Below, piece after piece: positions 43,995 to 53,718 of a stretch of 64,000 bases of DNA. Location of the stretch: NCBI GenBank assembly GCA_039680175.1, contig JBDKTO010000016.1, positions 1 to 64,000 of the forward strand. Reading direction: 5' to 3'. Every line of letters begins with the position of its first letter. Position 1 is the first letter of the stretch. Below the pieces are notes generated by a model. The model saw only the letters and a list, made by a program, of their open reading frames with translations. It searched no databases and was not told where the DNA came from. The translations under genes were made by a program, and so were the position numbers. The DNA comes from Veillonellales bacterium. GTDB lineage: Bacteria; Bacillota; Negativicutes; JAAYSF01.

Positions 43995-44026
43995 AAAAAA
44001 CCGCTACAAAGTATAGCGGTTTTTTT
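43995..44026. terminator. Bidirectional terminator-like hairpin upstream of lepB
   Basis: CCGCTA/TAGCGG is flanked by A6 and T7, which pair further, giving T-runs on both strands. It insulates lepB from the divergent efflux operon. Confidence 0.6.
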
Positions 44027-44059
44027 ATTAAACGTATATCATTATTGCGGATATCTTGA

Positions 44060-44093
44060 TATAATCATATCTGACTGGCTGACTGACTAGTCA
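44060..44093 (+). promoter_or_regulatory. Promoter -10 and TetR-type operator of the efflux operon
   Basis: A perfect TATAAT (44060-44065) is followed by the near-palindrome TGACTGACTAGTCA (44080-44093), in the region of the transcript start. The -35 is weak. The same half-sites with a 4-nt centre recur at 52756-52769 just after a tetR gene. Confidence 0.55.
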
Positions 44094-44134
44094 ACTTTGA
44101 TTTTATATACCTGCCAATAGAAAGGATGAGATGA

Positions 44135-45259
44135 GTGATTTTTAAAAATAAAAAGATTGCTATAGCTGCGGCGGTAATCTTTGTGTTGACCGGCATCATT
44201 GGCTATCGTGTTTATGCCAATGTCGCCGCAAGCAAAGCGAGGGCCGGGCAAATGTCTCAGGGAAATAAAGTCGTTGTTCAGGTGGCACAGGTCGGCCGGC
44301 ATGATATCCAGCCGAACATGACCTTTTCTGCCGGTCTTGAACCGGTTTGGAGTGCAGATGTTTCGGCCAAGGTTGACGGCCGGATTAATACCTTAACCGT
44401 TACGGAGGGTGACGCAGTTAAGGCCGGGGCGGTAATTGCCACTTTGGATACTGCCGATTTATCCGCTCAGGTTATACAGGGACAGGGTAATCTAATGGCG
44501 GCTCAATCAAACTTGGAACAGGCTGAAATGGATTATCAGCGCTATTCAGTATTGGCCGGACAAGGAGCGATATCAGCCCAAATGCTGGATAACGCCCGAA
44601 CAAAGCGGGATTTGGCAGCGGGTCAGGTTAAAGCGGCCGAAGGCGGGTTGGCTTTGATGGAGGAAAAATTAAATAATGCCAGGATTGTCGTCCCTCAGGA
44701 CGGTGTGGTAACTAAACGCTATGTACAATCCGGCACCTTTACCAGAGCCGGTTCGCCGATTGTTACCGTGGCTGATGTTTCTACGCTATTGGCAAAGGCG
44801 ACTATCGGTGAGGCACAGATTGGTGAACTGCAGGTGGGTACGACTGTTAAAGTAAAGCTTGACGCTTTAAGCGGTCAGGAATTTACCGGAATAATTACCC
44901 ATATTTCTCCGGCAGCCCAATTGCCGGCTCGGACTTTTACCGCTGAAGTAACTATTTCTAACGGTAGCGGTGCACTGAAAGCCGGTATGTTTGCGAAAGT
45001 GGAAATTCCTACTCGCGTGCATCAAAATGTTCTTGCCATTCCGGAAAGTGCTTTGGTTATGCGCGAGGATCAGAAAACTGTATTTGTAGTTGATGCTGAT
45101 AATAAAATCCAACAGCGTATTTTAAAACTAGGCTATGTTGGTGATGGCTGGGCCGAAGTTTTAGAGGGCGTAATTGAAGGGGACACCATCGTTATTGCCG
45201 GTCAGAATAAAGTAAAGGATGGGATCGAGGTTTCTCCTGCTAAGGAAGGTGCTTCATAA
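44135..45259 (+). CDS. RND efflux periplasmic adaptor (membrane fusion protein)
   Basis: This encodes 374 residues from a GTG start with AAAGGATGA upstream. An N-terminal membrane anchor is followed by a biotinyl-lipoyl-like half motif (AKVDGRINTLTVTEGDAVKAGAVIATLD), a helical hairpin (LMAAQSNLEQAEMDYQRY and onward), the second lipoyl half (IVVPQDGVVTKRYVQSG) and a beta-barrel. It links the inner-membrane pump to an outer-membrane channel. It ends 1 nt inside the pump gene start. No outer-membrane channel gene is adjacent. Confidence 0.92.
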   Translation: MIFKNKKIAIAAAVIFVLTGIIGYRVYANVAASKARAGQMSQGNKVVVQVAQVGRHDIQPNMTFSAGLEPVWSADVSAKVDGRINTLTVTEGDAVKAGAVIATLDTADLSAQVIQGQGNLMAAQSNLEQAEMDYQRYSVLAGQGAISAQMLDNARTKRDLAAGQVKAAEGGLALMEEKLNNARIVVPQDGVVTKRYVQSGTFTRAGSPIVTVADVSTLLAKATIGEAQIGELQVGTTVKVKLDALSGQEFTGIITHISPAAQLPARTFTAEVTISNGSGALKAGMFAKVEIPTRVHQNVLAIPESALVMREDQKTVFVVDADNKIQQRILKLGYVGDGWAEVLEGVIEGDTIVIAGQNKVKDGIEVSPAKEGAS

Positions 45260-48200
45260 TGGGAGGTATCGGAACATTTATTAAGCGTCCTGTCTTTACT
45301 ACTATGCTGGTCATGCTGCTGGTAGTATTCGGACTTAAAGCTTACCCGACGTTGGGAATCGATTTAAATCCGGACGTAGACTTTCCTATCGTTAGCGTTT
45401 CTGTAAGTTATGCCGGCACCTCACCGGAAGAGATGGAAAGTTTAGTTACCAAACCAATTGAGGATGCTGTCAGCTCGCTATCCGGCATTAAGAATTTGTC
45501 TTCCGTTACGAAAGCAGGAAGTTCTCAGACTACCATTGAATTTGAGTTCGGAACCGATCCTAAGTTAGCAGCGAATGAAGTGAGAGAAAAGGTGGCAGGA
45601 GCCCGGAAACGGCTACCTGATCAAATTGATGAACCGGTAGTTCAGCGTTTTGATATCAGCGCTCAGGCTATTGCAACCTATAGTTTATCGTCGAACAGCC
45701 GCAGCACTGGCGAGATTCAAAAGCTGGCAACCGATGTTGTAAAGGATGAACTGCAGCGAATTGATGGTGTAGCCAGTGTTAACGTATACGGCGCGTCCGA
45801 CCGGGAGATTCAGATTCAACTTGATTCGAAAAAATTAGATGCCTATACAATTTCCATGCAGCAAATTCTTAACACTGTAGACAATCAGAACCTTAACGCC
45901 CCTGGAGGGCGTGTGACCGAAAAAGGAACTGATCTACTGGTGCGAACCATCGGTAAATACCAAAGTGTGGATGATATCAAGGGGATCATTGTTGCCAATC
46001 AGGATGGTCATTTGATTAAATTGAGTGATGTGGCTACGGTAAATGACAGTTGGCAAGAAGCAACTACACTAGCTCGCACTAACGGCCAGCCTAGTGTATT
46101 GATTTCGATTCAGAAACAATCCGGGACGAATACGGTTGACGTTGCCGATAAAGTGAAAACAGCCATGGGTAAGTTGCAAAACGTTTTACCGTCTGACGTA
46201 AAAGTTGCCAATACTCGCGACAGCTCTACCTATATTCGCAGCAGTGTGGATGATGTAATGACATCGCTGGTATTTGGGGGCTTGCTGGCGATTATTATTA
46301 CCTTCTTGTTCTTACAGAATACCCGGGCGACGATGATCGGGGCTATCGCCATTCCGACATCGGTTATTGCAACATTTTTTCTCATGAAGGCAATGAATTT
46401 TACGCTAAATAATATGTCTTTGATGGGGCTTAGTCTGGCGGTAGGTATTCTGATTGATGATGCAATTGTTATTATCGAGAATATTTACCGGCATATGGAA
46501 CAGGGAAAATCGGCCTTTGCGGCAGCCCGGGAAGGCACTGCCGAAATTGCTCTTGCGGTCATGGCGACAACCTTTTCCATTCTGGCGGTATTTGTGCCGG
46601 TTGGCAGCATGGGGCAAATTATCGGTCAGTTTTTTAAGCAGTTTGGCTTGACCGTTGCTTTCGCCGTGGCTTTCTCCTTATTCGTAGCCTTTACCTTAAC
46701 GCCGACATTGTCGGCATACTGGCTCAAGCAAGAACATGGTAAGGCTGAATTACCTCATGGACCGCGCAAATGGTTACAAGACTTTTTGGATCGCTGGGAA
46801 AAAGGCTTTTTGAGCCTGCAGGCAACATATAAAAATATTTTAAGCTGGGCGCTAAAACGTCCGAAAAAATTGGTTGCTTTTGCTGTATTATCGCTTTTTG
46901 CTAATGGTTTATTGCTGCCGTTCCTGGGAACTGAGTTCCAGCCAACCTATGACTCCGGTGAATTTAGTATTGCGATGACTGCACCGGCAGGAACTTCACT
47001 GGAGAAAATGCAGCAACTGGCAGCACCCATTGAACAAACGGTTCTGGCAATTCCCGAAAGAGATACATCCTACACCTTAGTAGGTTCGAACGGTTTGACG
47101 AATAAGGCTACGATTGGTGTCCGCCTTGTTCCAGCCAGCAGCCGCAAGCGATCGATGACACAGATTATGGACGAACTACGGAAAAATTTCAATAATGTCG
47201 GCAATTTAAAGATTGCGGTCCAAAATAATCAAGGCGTTGGTCGCGGTGATTCCCGTCCGGTGCAGCTTGCTCTTCGCGGACCGGATCTGGTTACGTTAAC
47301 CCATACAGCCTTGGATTTAGCGGAAAAAATCAAACAGCTCCCCGGTACGGCGGATGTAGATATTTCCAGCGAACAATCGGCTCCGGAGATTCAGGTTAAA
47401 CTGGATCCAGTACGCATGAGTGATGCCGGATTGGACGCGGCTGTGGCTTCTACTACGGTACAGACAGCTTTCCTGGGGGTTACTACCAGAAATAGATTCA
47501 ATGTCGGTAATAACGATTATAATATCCGGCTTCAGCTCCAGTCCCAAAGCCGAACGAATATCGACGATGTGGCTAACCTCCTCATTACTACAAAAACGGG
47601 AAGCGCTGTCCGCTTGGGTGATATTGCTAATGTTTCCCTATCTTCCGGTCCGACCGAAATCGATCGTGAATCGCGTCAGCGTGAAGTCATTGTCTATGCG
47701 AACGTAGTCGGCGTTTCGGCCGGGGATGTGATTACCCAGGTGAAAAATATTGTGACGACGATGAACCTGCCGCTCGGTTACTCCTATCAATTTGTCGGCC
47801 AGGCTCAAACGATGCAGGATTCTTTTGCCGAACTTGCAAGGTCGCTGATTTTGGCTGTTGTTTTGATCTATATGGTGCTTGCCGCCCAGTTTGAAAGCTT
47901 TATCCACCCGTTGACAATTATGCTGTCGCTGCCATTCTCATTGATTGGTGCGATTCTCGGCTTGCTGATTGCGGGGCAGACGCTGAATATCATGTCGCTC
48001 ATCGGCTTTATTATGCTGATGGGGCTGGTTACGAAAAATGCGATCCTGCTGGTTGATTACACGAATCAGCTACGGAAAAAGGGAATGGGTGTTTCCGAGG
48101 CTTTGGTCGAGGCAGGCACAGTCCGTCTGCGTCCAATTCTCATGACTACGGCCGCCATGATATTCGGTATGCTGCCGGTGGCGCTGGGTATTGGCTCCGG

Positions 48201-48351
48201 TGCCGAATTGCGGCAGTCTATGGGGGTGGTACTGGTAGGCGGCTTAATCACTTCTACAGTGCTGACTCTGGTTATCGTTCCGCTGGTTTACCTGTTGATC
48301 GACCGATTAAAAAACCGTTATAACAAAAGAGCGCATCAAATAGCTGAATAA
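45259..48351 (+). CDS. RND efflux transporter (HAE1/AcrB-like)
   Basis: This encodes 1030 residues. The layout is that of AcrB-type pumps: the N-terminal FIKRPVFTTMLVMLLVVFGL, two large periplasmic loops and twelve membrane helices. The proton-relay pair is visible in helix 4 (GLSLAVGILIDDAIVIIENIYRH). The start GGIGTFIKRPVF and PTLGIDLNPDVDFP suit hydrophobe/amphiphile exporters rather than metal exporters. It probably exports toxic amphiphiles. A perfect hairpin follows. Its presence supports a diderm cell. Confidence 0.94.
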   Translation: MGGIGTFIKRPVFTTMLVMLLVVFGLKAYPTLGIDLNPDVDFPIVSVSVSYAGTSPEEMESLVTKPIEDAVSSLSGIKNLSSVTKAGSSQTTIEFEFGTDPKLAANEVREKVAGARKRLPDQIDEPVVQRFDISAQAIATYSLSSNSRSTGEIQKLATDVVKDELQRIDGVASVNVYGASDREIQIQLDSKKLDAYTISMQQILNTVDNQNLNAPGGRVTEKGTDLLVRTIGKYQSVDDIKGIIVANQDGHLIKLSDVATVNDSWQEATTLARTNGQPSVLISIQKQSGTNTVDVADKVKTAMGKLQNVLPSDVKVANTRDSSTYIRSSVDDVMTSLVFGGLLAIIITFLFLQNTRATMIGAIAIPTSVIATFFLMKAMNFTLNNMSLMGLSLAVGILIDDAIVIIENIYRHMEQGKSAFAAAREGTAEIALAVMATTFSILAVFVPVGSMGQIIGQFFKQFGLTVAFAVAFSLFVAFTLTPTLSAYWLKQEHGKAELPHGPRKWLQDFLDRWEKGFLSLQATYKNILSWALKRPKKLVAFAVLSLFANGLLLPFLGTEFQPTYDSGEFSIAMTAPAGTSLEKMQQLAAPIEQTVLAIPERDTSYTLVGSNGLTNKATIGVRLVPASSRKRSMTQIMDELRKNFNNVGNLKIAVQNNQGVGRGDSRPVQLALRGPDLVTLTHTALDLAEKIKQLPGTADVDISSEQSAPEIQVKLDPVRMSDAGLDAAVASTTVQTAFLGVTTRNRFNVGNNDYNIRLQLQSQSRTNIDDVANLLITTKTGSAVRLGDIANVSLSSGPTEIDRESRQREVIVYANVVGVSAGDVITQVKNIVTTMNLPLGYSYQFVGQAQTMQDSFAELARSLILAVVLIYMVLAAQFESFIHPLTIMLSLPFSLIGAILGLLIAGQTLNIMSLIGFIMLMGLVTKNAILLVDYTNQLRKKGMGVSEALVEAGTVRLRPILMTTAAMIFGMLPVALGIGSGAELRQSMGVVLVGGLITSTVLTLVIVPLVYLLIDRLKNRYNKRAHQIAE

Positions 48352-48383
48352 TGCAAAGAGGCACCCACGGTGCCTCTTTGCAT
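48351..48383. terminator. Bidirectional hairpin terminator after the RND operon
   Basis: A perfect 14-bp stem (TGCAAAGAGGCACC and complement) with a CAC loop lies between convergent genes; it is followed by only a weak T-run. Confidence 0.65.
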
Positions 48384-48397
48384 TATTCAGCCAACAA

Positions 48398-49585
48398 TTA
48401 TTTTTCGACAGCTGCTTTGATCTGCTGCAGTCCTTTTATGATGTTTTCCCGGGAGGCAGCATAGGAAAAACGCAGGTATTCATCAGTCTCACCGATGTTT
48501 CGGGCGCCAAAGGCCGTGCGGGGGAGAACGGCAACATTTCCCTGGTACAGGATATAGTGCTGCAGCTCTTTAGAAGTTTTGAGACCGAGATTTTTGCAGG
48601 CTTCCGTAACATTGGGGAATACATAAAAGGCTCCATTCGGTTTTTTACAGGTAAAACCGGCAATCTGATTTAATCCGTCGACAATTAAATCCCTTCTGGC
48701 TCTGAATTCATTGACTATATTCGTTACCGAATCCTGGGGACCGGTTAATGCTTCGATTGCGGCATATTGAATAAAGGTATTCGTACAGGACTCGCAGTTA
48801 GTCTCCAGACGGGTAATCTGGGTGGCCAGTTCTTCATTCATCACACCATACCCCAGCCGCCAACCGGTCATTGCATAGGTTTTAGAAAATCCGTCCAAAA
48901 TAATAGTGCGTTCTTTCATACCAGGCAGCGAACTGATACTGGAGAATTTTCCGGAGTAGATGATGCGGCTGTAAATCTCGTCAGAAAGTATCCATAAGTC
49001 ATGTTCGCTGGCCAACTGGGCAATCGCTGCCAGGTCTTTATCGGTTAGCATCCCGCCGGTAGGATTCTGCGGACTGTTAAGGATGATCAATTTTGTTTTT
49101 GGGGTGACCAACTGCTTTAACTGCTCCGTATCAAAGGAAAATCCTTTTTCTTCCAGCAATGGTGCAGGAACAGGAACGCCGCCGACGAATTTGATGACTG
49201 ATTCATAAATGGAAAAACCGGGGTTGGGATAAATCACTTCGTCGCCGGGATTCACCAGGGCATGAATCGTATAATAGATGATCGGCTTTCCGCCGGGAGT
49301 AACGACAACTTCATTTGGGCTGACGGGAATTCCTCTGGTTTCGCTAATGTGGCGGGCAATTGTCTCCCGCAGCGGCATAATACCGGCTGAGGGACCATAA
49401 TGAGTTTGATTTTCCGCAAGAGCCCGGATACAAGCCTGCTTAATATTGGAGGGAGTGTCAAAATCCGGTTCGCCGATAGCAAAACTAATGATGTCGCGGC
49501 CGGCTGCTGTTAATTTGTTTACCTCTGCCAGAACTTCAAAGGCGTTCTCTGAGCCTAATTGACTTAACCGATGTGCCAGATTCAT
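48398..49585 (-). CDS. PLP-dependent aminotransferase, class I (aspartate aminotransferase-like)
   Basis: This encodes 395 residues with GGAGG before the ATG. Fold-type I motifs are present: the PLP-binding Lys in SKTYAMTGWRLGYG, NSPQNPTGG, SDEIYSR and RFSYA near the C-terminus binding the substrate carboxylate. It transfers amino groups between an amino acid and a 2-oxoacid, most likely aspartate or an aromatic amino acid. It is a single gene, so the context does not narrow the substrate. Confidence 0.88.
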   Translation of the reverse strand: MNLAHRLSQLGSENAFEVLAEVNKLTAAGRDIISFAIGEPDFDTPSNIKQACIRALAENQTHYGPSAGIMPLRETIARHISETRGIPVSPNEVVVTPGGKPIIYYTIHALVNPGDEVIYPNPGFSIYESVIKFVGGVPVPAPLLEEKGFSFDTEQLKQLVTPKTKLIILNSPQNPTGGMLTDKDLAAIAQLASEHDLWILSDEIYSRIIYSGKFSSISSLPGMKERTIILDGFSKTYAMTGWRLGYGVMNEELATQITRLETNCESCTNTFIQYAAIEALTGPQDSVTNIVNEFRARRDLIVDGLNQIAGFTCKKPNGAFYVFPNVTEACKNLGLKTSKELQHYILYQGNVAVLPRTAFGARNIGETDEYLRFSYAASRENIIKGLQQIKAAVEK

Positions 49586-49823
49586 AAATTCCTCCTGTGA
49601 GTATAAAATGGTAAGTACATATTATATATTTTACGAAAGCAGGGCGAGTTCCTTCCCCATACTGGATTATTCCAATATATCTTTCTTTTCGGCAGGAAAA
49701 TTTATTTTTTTTTGTGATAAAGGAAGGATTTATTCTTTATAGGGCGAACGAGTTAATCATAACAACTTTTTCTGGAGAGTTGTTCTAGTTTAAATAACAC
49801 ATCGAATGATGGGAGGTATAAGA
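49586..49823 (+). other. Intergenic region between the aminotransferase gene and the flavodiiron gene
   Basis: It is AT-rich and holds the divergent control regions. A 7-bp inverted repeat (AACAACT...AGTTGTT, about 49759-49782) lies 40 nt upstream of the flavodiiron start and could be an operator. No gene is seen. Confidence 0.4.
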
Positions 49824-51005
49824 ATGAGTTTTAAAATTAAGGACAGTATTTCATGGGTTGGCAAGGTAGATTGGGAATTGGTTAAATTTCATGGGGAAGA
49901 GTATTCCACCCACAAGGGTTCCACCTATAATTCATATTTGGTGCGGGACGAAAAGACAGTCTTGATCGATACGGTCTGGATGCCTTATGCTAAAGAGTTC
50001 GTGGAAAAGCTGCAGCAGGAGGTTGATTTGCAGCAGATTGATTACATTATCGCCAATCATGGGGAAGTGGATCATAGCGGTGCTTTGCCGGAATTGATGC
50101 GTCATATACCCGATACGCCGATTTATTGCACGGCGAATGCTGTTAAGTCTCTGCAGGGACAGTATCATGAGGACTGGAATTTTAAAGTAGTAAAAACCGG
50201 CGATAAACTCAGTATCGGTTCCCAAGAATTTATCTTTATTGAAGCGCCGCTGCTCCATTGGCCGGATACTATGTTCAGCTATCTGACCGGAGATAATATT
50301 TTGTTTAGCAATGATGCTTTTGGTGAGCATTTGGCCTCTGAGTATATGTTTAATGACCTGGTAGATCAATCGGAACTGTATGCCGAAGGCATGAAGTATT
50401 ATGCTAATATTCTTAACCCCTTCAGCAAGCTTGTGGATAGAAAAATTAAGGAATTCGTTGGCTTAAATCTGCCGCTGAATATGATCTGCCCCAGCCACGG
50501 CGTGATCTGGCGGGACAATCCGCTGCAAATTGTCAAGCAATATCTAGAATGGGCTAACCAGTATCAGGAAAATCAGATTACGATTCTGTATGATACCATG
50601 TGGGACGGCACCAGGAAGATGGCAGAGGGTATTGCCCAAGGGATTCGGCTGGCGGATCCTTCGGTCAATGTGAAATTGTTTAATACCGCCCGGCGGAGTA
50701 AAAATGATATTGTTACCGAGGTGTTCAAATCCAAGGCGATTGCTGTCGGTTCACCGACGATTAATAAAGGAATATTGTTCTCCATTGCCGGTATTCTGGA
50801 AGAAATCCAGGGATTGCGCTTTGTTAATAAAAAGGCGGCAGCTTTCGGTACTTATGGCTGGAGCGGTGAATCGGTAAAATTAATCAATGAAAAATTGAAA
50901 GAATCCGGCTTTGAAGTTATCAACGACGGACTGAAGCAGCTGTGGAATCCTGATGCTCAGGGTATGGAAGCTTGCATTCAATTAGGAAAACAAATTGCCG
51001 GTTAA
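49824..51005 (+). CDS. A-type flavodiiron protein (FprA family)
   Basis: This encodes 393 residues from the ATG at 49824 behind GGGAGG. The N-terminal metallo-beta-lactamase-like domain carries the diiron ligands in NHGEVDHSG, with further His/Asp ligands near LLHWPD, FSNDAFGEH and PSHGVIWR. The C-terminal flavodoxin domain binds FMN (YDTMWDGTRKMA, GSPTINKG). Such proteins reduce oxygen to water or NO to N2O with electrons from rubredoxin, protecting anaerobes. It is monocistronic, ended by a terminator. Confidence 0.92.
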   Translation: MSFKIKDSISWVGKVDWELVKFHGEEYSTHKGSTYNSYLVRDEKTVLIDTVWMPYAKEFVEKLQQEVDLQQIDYIIANHGEVDHSGALPELMRHIPDTPIYCTANAVKSLQGQYHEDWNFKVVKTGDKLSIGSQEFIFIEAPLLHWPDTMFSYLTGDNILFSNDAFGEHLASEYMFNDLVDQSELYAEGMKYYANILNPFSKLVDRKIKEFVGLNLPLNMICPSHGVIWRDNPLQIVKQYLEWANQYQENQITILYDTMWDGTRKMAEGIAQGIRLADPSVNVKLFNTARRSKNDIVTEVFKSKAIAVGSPTINKGILFSIAGILEEIQGLRFVNKKAAAFGTYGWSGESVKLINEKLKESGFEVINDGLKQLWNPDAQGMEACIQLGKQIAG

Positions 51006-51012
51006 CTCATGA

Positions 51013-51056
51013 AGAAACGGCGTCAGCCAGAGTGCTGATGCTGTTTCTTTTTATTT
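51013..51056 (+). terminator. Intrinsic terminator after the flavodiiron gene
   Basis: A 15-bp stem (GAAACGGCGTCAGC with GCTGATGCTGTTTC core, two G-U pairs) is followed by TTTTTATTT. Confidence 0.8.
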
Positions 51057-51133
51057 GGCAGAAGGAAAAGCTTTATATAAGCTAGAAAGAATATTTAATA
51101 TTATTTTGCCGGAAATCTTAAAAGGAGTAGAAA

Positions 51134-52072
51134 ATGAAAATTATTGATCTGCATTGTGACACCATCATGTGTCTCACTGAACTTGGTCCACAGGCCGGTT
51201 TGTATGAAAACGATTTGAGTATTGATATTCGGAAATTGAAAGCGGCGAATTCTCTGGCTCAATTTTTTGCCCTGTATCTTGATTTGGGCCAGGTGGAAAA
51301 TCCCCTGGAACATGGCCTGAAAATGGCAGATCGATTTTATCAGGAGATGGAAGCTAATCAGACGGATATCCGGCCGGCTGCCGGTTATGGGGATTTATGC
51401 AGCAATATGGCCCAAGGGAAAATATCCGCTTTTTTAACGATTGAAGAGGGGGGAGCGCTGAAAGGAGAACTTGCCAATCTGCGCAATTTTTACCGGCTGG
51501 GCGTACGGCTCATTACCTTGACCTGGAATTATCCCAATGAAATTGGTTTTCCCAACTGCCAGGAACAGTTTCGCAGTAAAGGGCTGACAGCCTTTGGCCG
51601 AGCCGTTGTTGGTGAAATGAACCGGCTGGGAATGCTGATTGACGTATCCCATTTATCGGATCAGGGTTTTTATGATGTCGCCCGGTTGTCCCAAAAACCG
51701 TTTGTGGCATCCCATTCCAATTCTCGTGCTATAACCGACCATCCCCGGAATCTAACGGATGATATGATTCGTTTGCTGGCGCAGAAAGGCGGTATCATGG
51801 GAATTAATTTTGCGAAGGATTTTTTAGGCGGTACAGATATAAGCAGAGTGGCGGATATGATCCGGCACATTCGTCATATCCGCAATGTCGGCGGTATTGA
51901 GGTATTGGCGTTAGGTTCGGATTTTGACGGCATCAGCCGGGAATTGGAAATCCACCATATTGGCGAAATCGATAAACTGATCCGGGGACTGTCGCAAAAC
52001 GGCTTTAGTGAAGGCGAGATTGAAAAAATTTGCTATCAAAATGCCCGGCGGCTGATTCAGGACTGCTTGTGA
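51134..52072 (+). CDS. Membrane-dipeptidase-like metallopeptidase (M19)
   Basis: This encodes 312 residues with AAGGAGTAG before the ATG. The family zinc ligands are visible: the N-terminal DLHCDTI, bridging Glu in TIEEGG, SHSNSRA with His, and LGSDFDGI near the C-terminus. M19 enzymes cleave dipeptides, including D-containing ones. It starts after a terminator and is 38 nt upstream of tetR, with which it may be co-transcribed. Confidence 0.88.
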   Translation: MKIIDLHCDTIMCLTELGPQAGLYENDLSIDIRKLKAANSLAQFFALYLDLGQVENPLEHGLKMADRFYQEMEANQTDIRPAAGYGDLCSNMAQGKISAFLTIEEGGALKGELANLRNFYRLGVRLITLTWNYPNEIGFPNCQEQFRSKGLTAFGRAVVGEMNRLGMLIDVSHLSDQGFYDVARLSQKPFVASHSNSRAITDHPRNLTDDMIRLLAQKGGIMGINFAKDFLGGTDISRVADMIRHIRHIRNVGGIEVLALGSDFDGISRELEIHHIGEIDKLIRGLSQNGFSEGEIEKICYQNARRLIQDCL

Positions 52073-52110
52073 TATTTAGTTTATTGGTATGAAATTAAGG
52101 GAGGCGCAAT

Positions 52111-52734
52111 ATGAATTATTCGCGAGAAACGGAAAAATTTACTGATTCGCGCTCAAAACGGCAGCAGATACTGGATGCCGCGTATGAAATTTTTTCACAT
52201 AAAGGATATCACCAGGCAACTGTTGATGAAATTATTACCTTAGCTGATACAGGAAAAGGGACTGTATATAATTATTTTGTCAATAAAGAGCAGTTGTTTT
52301 ATACATTAGTGAAGGAACGGACGGCTCCGTTTGAGGTGGAACTGGCTAAAATTATTGAATCTCCCTTGGATCCGTTAGCCAAGGTTGAGCGGATTATTAA
52401 ATCATTTTTAGGATTTTATGTTATTAATGCTGATATTTACCGGGTTTTGATGCATGAAATCCGCGGTTTGGGAAGTGACAGCTATTCCCGGGTTCCGCAG
52501 GAGCAGCGGGAAAAATATCGGCAGCTGCTGGACGGAACCATCGGCATGATTGAGAAAGTCATTATTGAGGGTGTCGAAGCCGGAGTAATCCGGCAATGCA
52601 ATGAAAAAAAGGCGGCTCATGCTCTCTTCAGTGTAATTGTCATGATGGCTTTTAAGAAATGGGTCGATGAGGATATCGATGGGACGGCACATGTCGTCGC
52701 CGACCATTTTTTGTATGGAATAGCAAAACGCTAG
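52111..52734 (+). CDS. TetR/AcrR-family transcriptional regulator
   Basis: This encodes 207 residues. The N-terminal helix-turn-helix (about 19-65: RQQILDAAYEIFSHKGY, ATVDEIITLADTGKGTVYNYF) is typical TetR; the C-terminal part is an all-helical ligand domain. GGGAGG precedes the ATG. A TGACT-N4-AGTCA palindrome lies 21 nt after its stop and an equivalent one in the RND efflux promoter at 44080. Control of the efflux pump by this protein is inference. Confidence 0.88.
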   Translation: MNYSRETEKFTDSRSKRQQILDAAYEIFSHKGYHQATVDEIITLADTGKGTVYNYFVNKEQLFYTLVKERTAPFEVELAKIIESPLDPLAKVERIIKSFLGFYVINADIYRVLMHEIRGLGSDSYSRVPQEQREKYRQLLDGTIGMIEKVIIEGVEAGVIRQCNEKKAAHALFSVIVMMAFKKWVDEDIDGTAHVVADHFLYGIAKR

Positions 52735-52755
52735 TGATCTTTTTGTCCGGATGCC

Positions 52756-52769
52756 TGACTGTTTAGTCA
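52756..52769 (+). promoter_or_regulatory. TetR-operator-like palindrome after the tetR gene
   Basis: TGACTGTTTAGTCA has the same TGACT...AGTCA half-sites and 4-nt centre as 44080-44093. Its location downstream of tetR is unusual for autoregulation. Confidence 0.4.
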
Positions 52770-52822
52770 CGTCTCCGGCGATAAACAGAAGGCTTATTTA
52801 GCAGCAGGGGCAATTAATAAAC

Positions 52823-52870
52823 GGGACAAGCGAAAAGGGCAGATGCCGCATCTGCCCTTTTCGCTGTCCC
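52823..52870. terminator. Very long convergent hairpin between tetR and metQ
   Basis: A 22-bp stem with a single bulged A and a CCG loop contains runs that become T4 on either strand. It is probably a bidirectional terminator for the convergent genes. Confidence 0.7.
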
Positions 52871-52882
52871 AAGACGGTTGAA

Positions 52883-53698
52883 TTACCAAGCAACGGTAAC
52901 GGAACCTTTAAAATGCTCTTGGGCAAATTGTTTTACTTCATCGGACTGGTAAGCCTTGATCAATTTTTGTATATTGGGATTATCCTTATTTCCTGCCTTT
53001 ACAGCGAGTATGTTGGCGTAGGGCGAGTTTGCATCTTCCAGTAAAATAGCATCTTTATTCGGAGTTAATCCGGCAGTCATGGCATAATTGGTGTTAATGG
53101 CGGCAAGATCTACATCATCCAGTGAACGGGGGATTTGTGCGGCTTCCAATTCTTTAATCTTCAGGTTTTTCGGATTTTCAATAATGTCGGTTACGGCAGC
53201 TTTAACTCCGGCATCAGGACGAAGTTTGATCAAGCCTGCCTTCTCCAGTAATAAGAGACCTCTCCCGCCGTTGGTAGGATCATTGGGGATGGCTATGACA
53301 GCACCGGCTGGAAGTTCGTCAATGGATTTAAGTTTTTTCGAATAGATTCCCATGGGGAAAATAATGGTTTTTGCAACAGAAACAAGATCATAATTGCGGT
53401 CTTTGATGATGTTGTCCAAATAGGGTTGATGCTGAAAACTGTTTACATCAATATCGCCCTGGAAGAGAGCCACATTCGGTTGAATATAGTCATTAAATTC
53501 AATGACTTCAATTTTAAGACCGTTCTTTTCAGCAACTTTTTTTACTACATCCATCACTTCAGCATGCGGGCCGGCGGTTACGCCGACTTTTAATGGCTTA
53601 TCGGCCGGGGTGCTGTTTTGTTTGCTGCAGCCGCCGGCTAAGAAGGCAATGAAGGTCAGTGTCAGCAAGACAGCGGTGAGTTTGGTCCATTTTTTCAT
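52883..53698 (-). CDS. metQ: Methionine ABC transporter substrate-binding lipoprotein
   Basis: This encodes 271 residues from the ATG at 53698, 7 nt after GGGAGG. A lipoprotein signal ends in LAGGC. The NlpA/MetQ fold is shown by KVGVTAGPHAEVMD, NSFQHQPYLD and AIPNDPTNGGRGLLLL. It binds D- or L-methionine and delivers it to MetNI. It is last in an operon under a SAM-I riboswitch, after an aminotransferase gene. Confidence 0.92.
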   Translation of the reverse strand: MKKWTKLTAVLLTLTFIAFLAGGCSKQNSTPADKPLKVGVTAGPHAEVMDVVKKVAEKNGLKIEVIEFNDYIQPNVALFQGDIDVNSFQHQPYLDNIIKDRNYDLVSVAKTIIFPMGIYSKKLKSIDELPAGAVIAIPNDPTNGGRGLLLLEKAGLIKLRPDAGVKAAVTDIIENPKNLKIKELEAAQIPRSLDDVDLAAINTNYAMTAGLTPNKDAILLEDANSPYANILAVKAGNKDNPNIQKLIKAYQSDEVKQFAQEHFKGSVTVAW

Positions 53699-53718
53699 TG
53701 GTATACCTCCCAATAGTA

